A stretch of DNA of 13,422 nucleotides from an uncultured Spirochaetaceae bacterium (GTDB lineage: Bacteria > Spirochaetota > Spirochaetia > Treponematales > Treponemataceae). The stretch lies in NCBI GenBank assembly GCA_902796985.1, contig CADBRC010000023.1, forward strand, positions 1 to 13,422, given 5' to 3'. The notes under the pieces were generated by a model. That model was not told the origin of the DNA. It saw only the letters and a list, made by a program, of their open reading frames with translations, and did not search any database. The position numbers were made by a program, and so were the translations under genes. Shown piece after piece: positions 13,376 through 13,422 of the stretch (positions are counted from its first letter, which is position 1; every line of letters begins with the position of its first letter).

Positions 13376-13422
13376 CTAGAATTCAATCCCGGCCTTGCGG
13401 GTACCATCAGCTAGAGCCTTTA
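13376..13422 (-). CDS. rplR: 50S ribosomal protein L18 (uL18), 3' end only
   Basis: The last 14 full codons plus the TAG stop (13376-13378) encode KALADGTRKAGIEF, which closely matches the conserved C-terminus of L18 (ADGARKAGLEF in many bacteria). The rest lies beyond the window. L18 binds 5S rRNA. It lies directly upstream of rpsE as in the standard spc operon, and its stop codon is part of the rpsE ribosome binding region. Confidence 0.9.
   Translation of the reverse strand, partial: KALADGTRKAGIEF

Noticed and set aside
1..13422. Search for tRNA, rRNA, CRISPR, transposase, integrase, toxin-antitoxin or defence genes
   Set aside because: No cloverleaf, array, recombinase motif or toxin-antitoxin-like gene pair was found. 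All sizeable frames are assigned to housekeeping or transport genes, apart from the two unnamed small proteins and the AsmA-like protein.

Overview
The window looks like a chromosomal segment of a spirochaete, most probably a Treponema with a fairly GC-rich genome. This is inferred from three things. The first reading frame resembles a spirochaete-typical family (TIGR03545-like). The ribosomal gene order secY-rpmJ-rpsM-rpsK-rpoA-rplQ, with no adk, map, infA or rpsD, is the order I recall for spirochaetes. A small zinc-ribbon protein closes the operon. No species can be named from the sequence alone.

Layout. Positions 2-2074 (+) hold the 3' part of a large membrane-anchored protein with an AsmA-like N-terminal region and long helical segments. 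It converges, 12 bp apart, on a two-HKD cardiolipin synthase-type phospholipase D (2087-3649, -). A 113-bp divergent spacer then separates the cls start from a LacI-family regulator (3763-4788, +). That spacer carries a well-formed sigma70 promoter and a cre/LacI-type palindrome over its -35 box. The regulator converges on a MalK/MsmX-type sugar ABC ATPase (4898-6100, -, TTG start). The ATPase has a consensus promoter and a 30-bp dyad over its -10 and start-site region, and no permease or binding-protein partners nearby. Positions 6101-6628 hold that promoter region, a small unrecognised coiled-coil ORF (6242-6574, +) and a long hairpin-forming inverted repeat at the ORF's 3' end. A lipoprotein of the branched-chain amino acid binding family follows as a single-gene unit with its own promoter and terminator (6629-7774, -).

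From 7847 to the window end, everything on the minus strand is the 3' half of a ribosomal protein operon. In transcription order it reads rplR (partial), rpsE, rpmD, rplO, secY, rpmJ, rpsM, rpsK, rpoA, rplQ and a small zinc-ribbon protein, closed by a strong intrinsic terminator (7847-7879). Most junctions are tight (ATGA and TAATG overlaps, 2-20 bp gaps). The exceptions are a 175-bp gap before rpmJ and a 113-bp gap before rpoA, both containing plausible RNA hairpins.

Functionally the window joins translation, protein export and transcription core genes to an envelope/lipid pair and to carbohydrate and amino acid uptake parts whose partners lie elsewhere. I did not find a clear new multi-gene system such as a defence island, CRISPR, BGC or mobile element. 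The most interesting items are the operon-terminal zinc-ribbon protein, the coiled-coil ORF with its hairpin repeat, the two promoter-operator arrangements, and possible RNA regulatory elements before rpmJ and rpoA.
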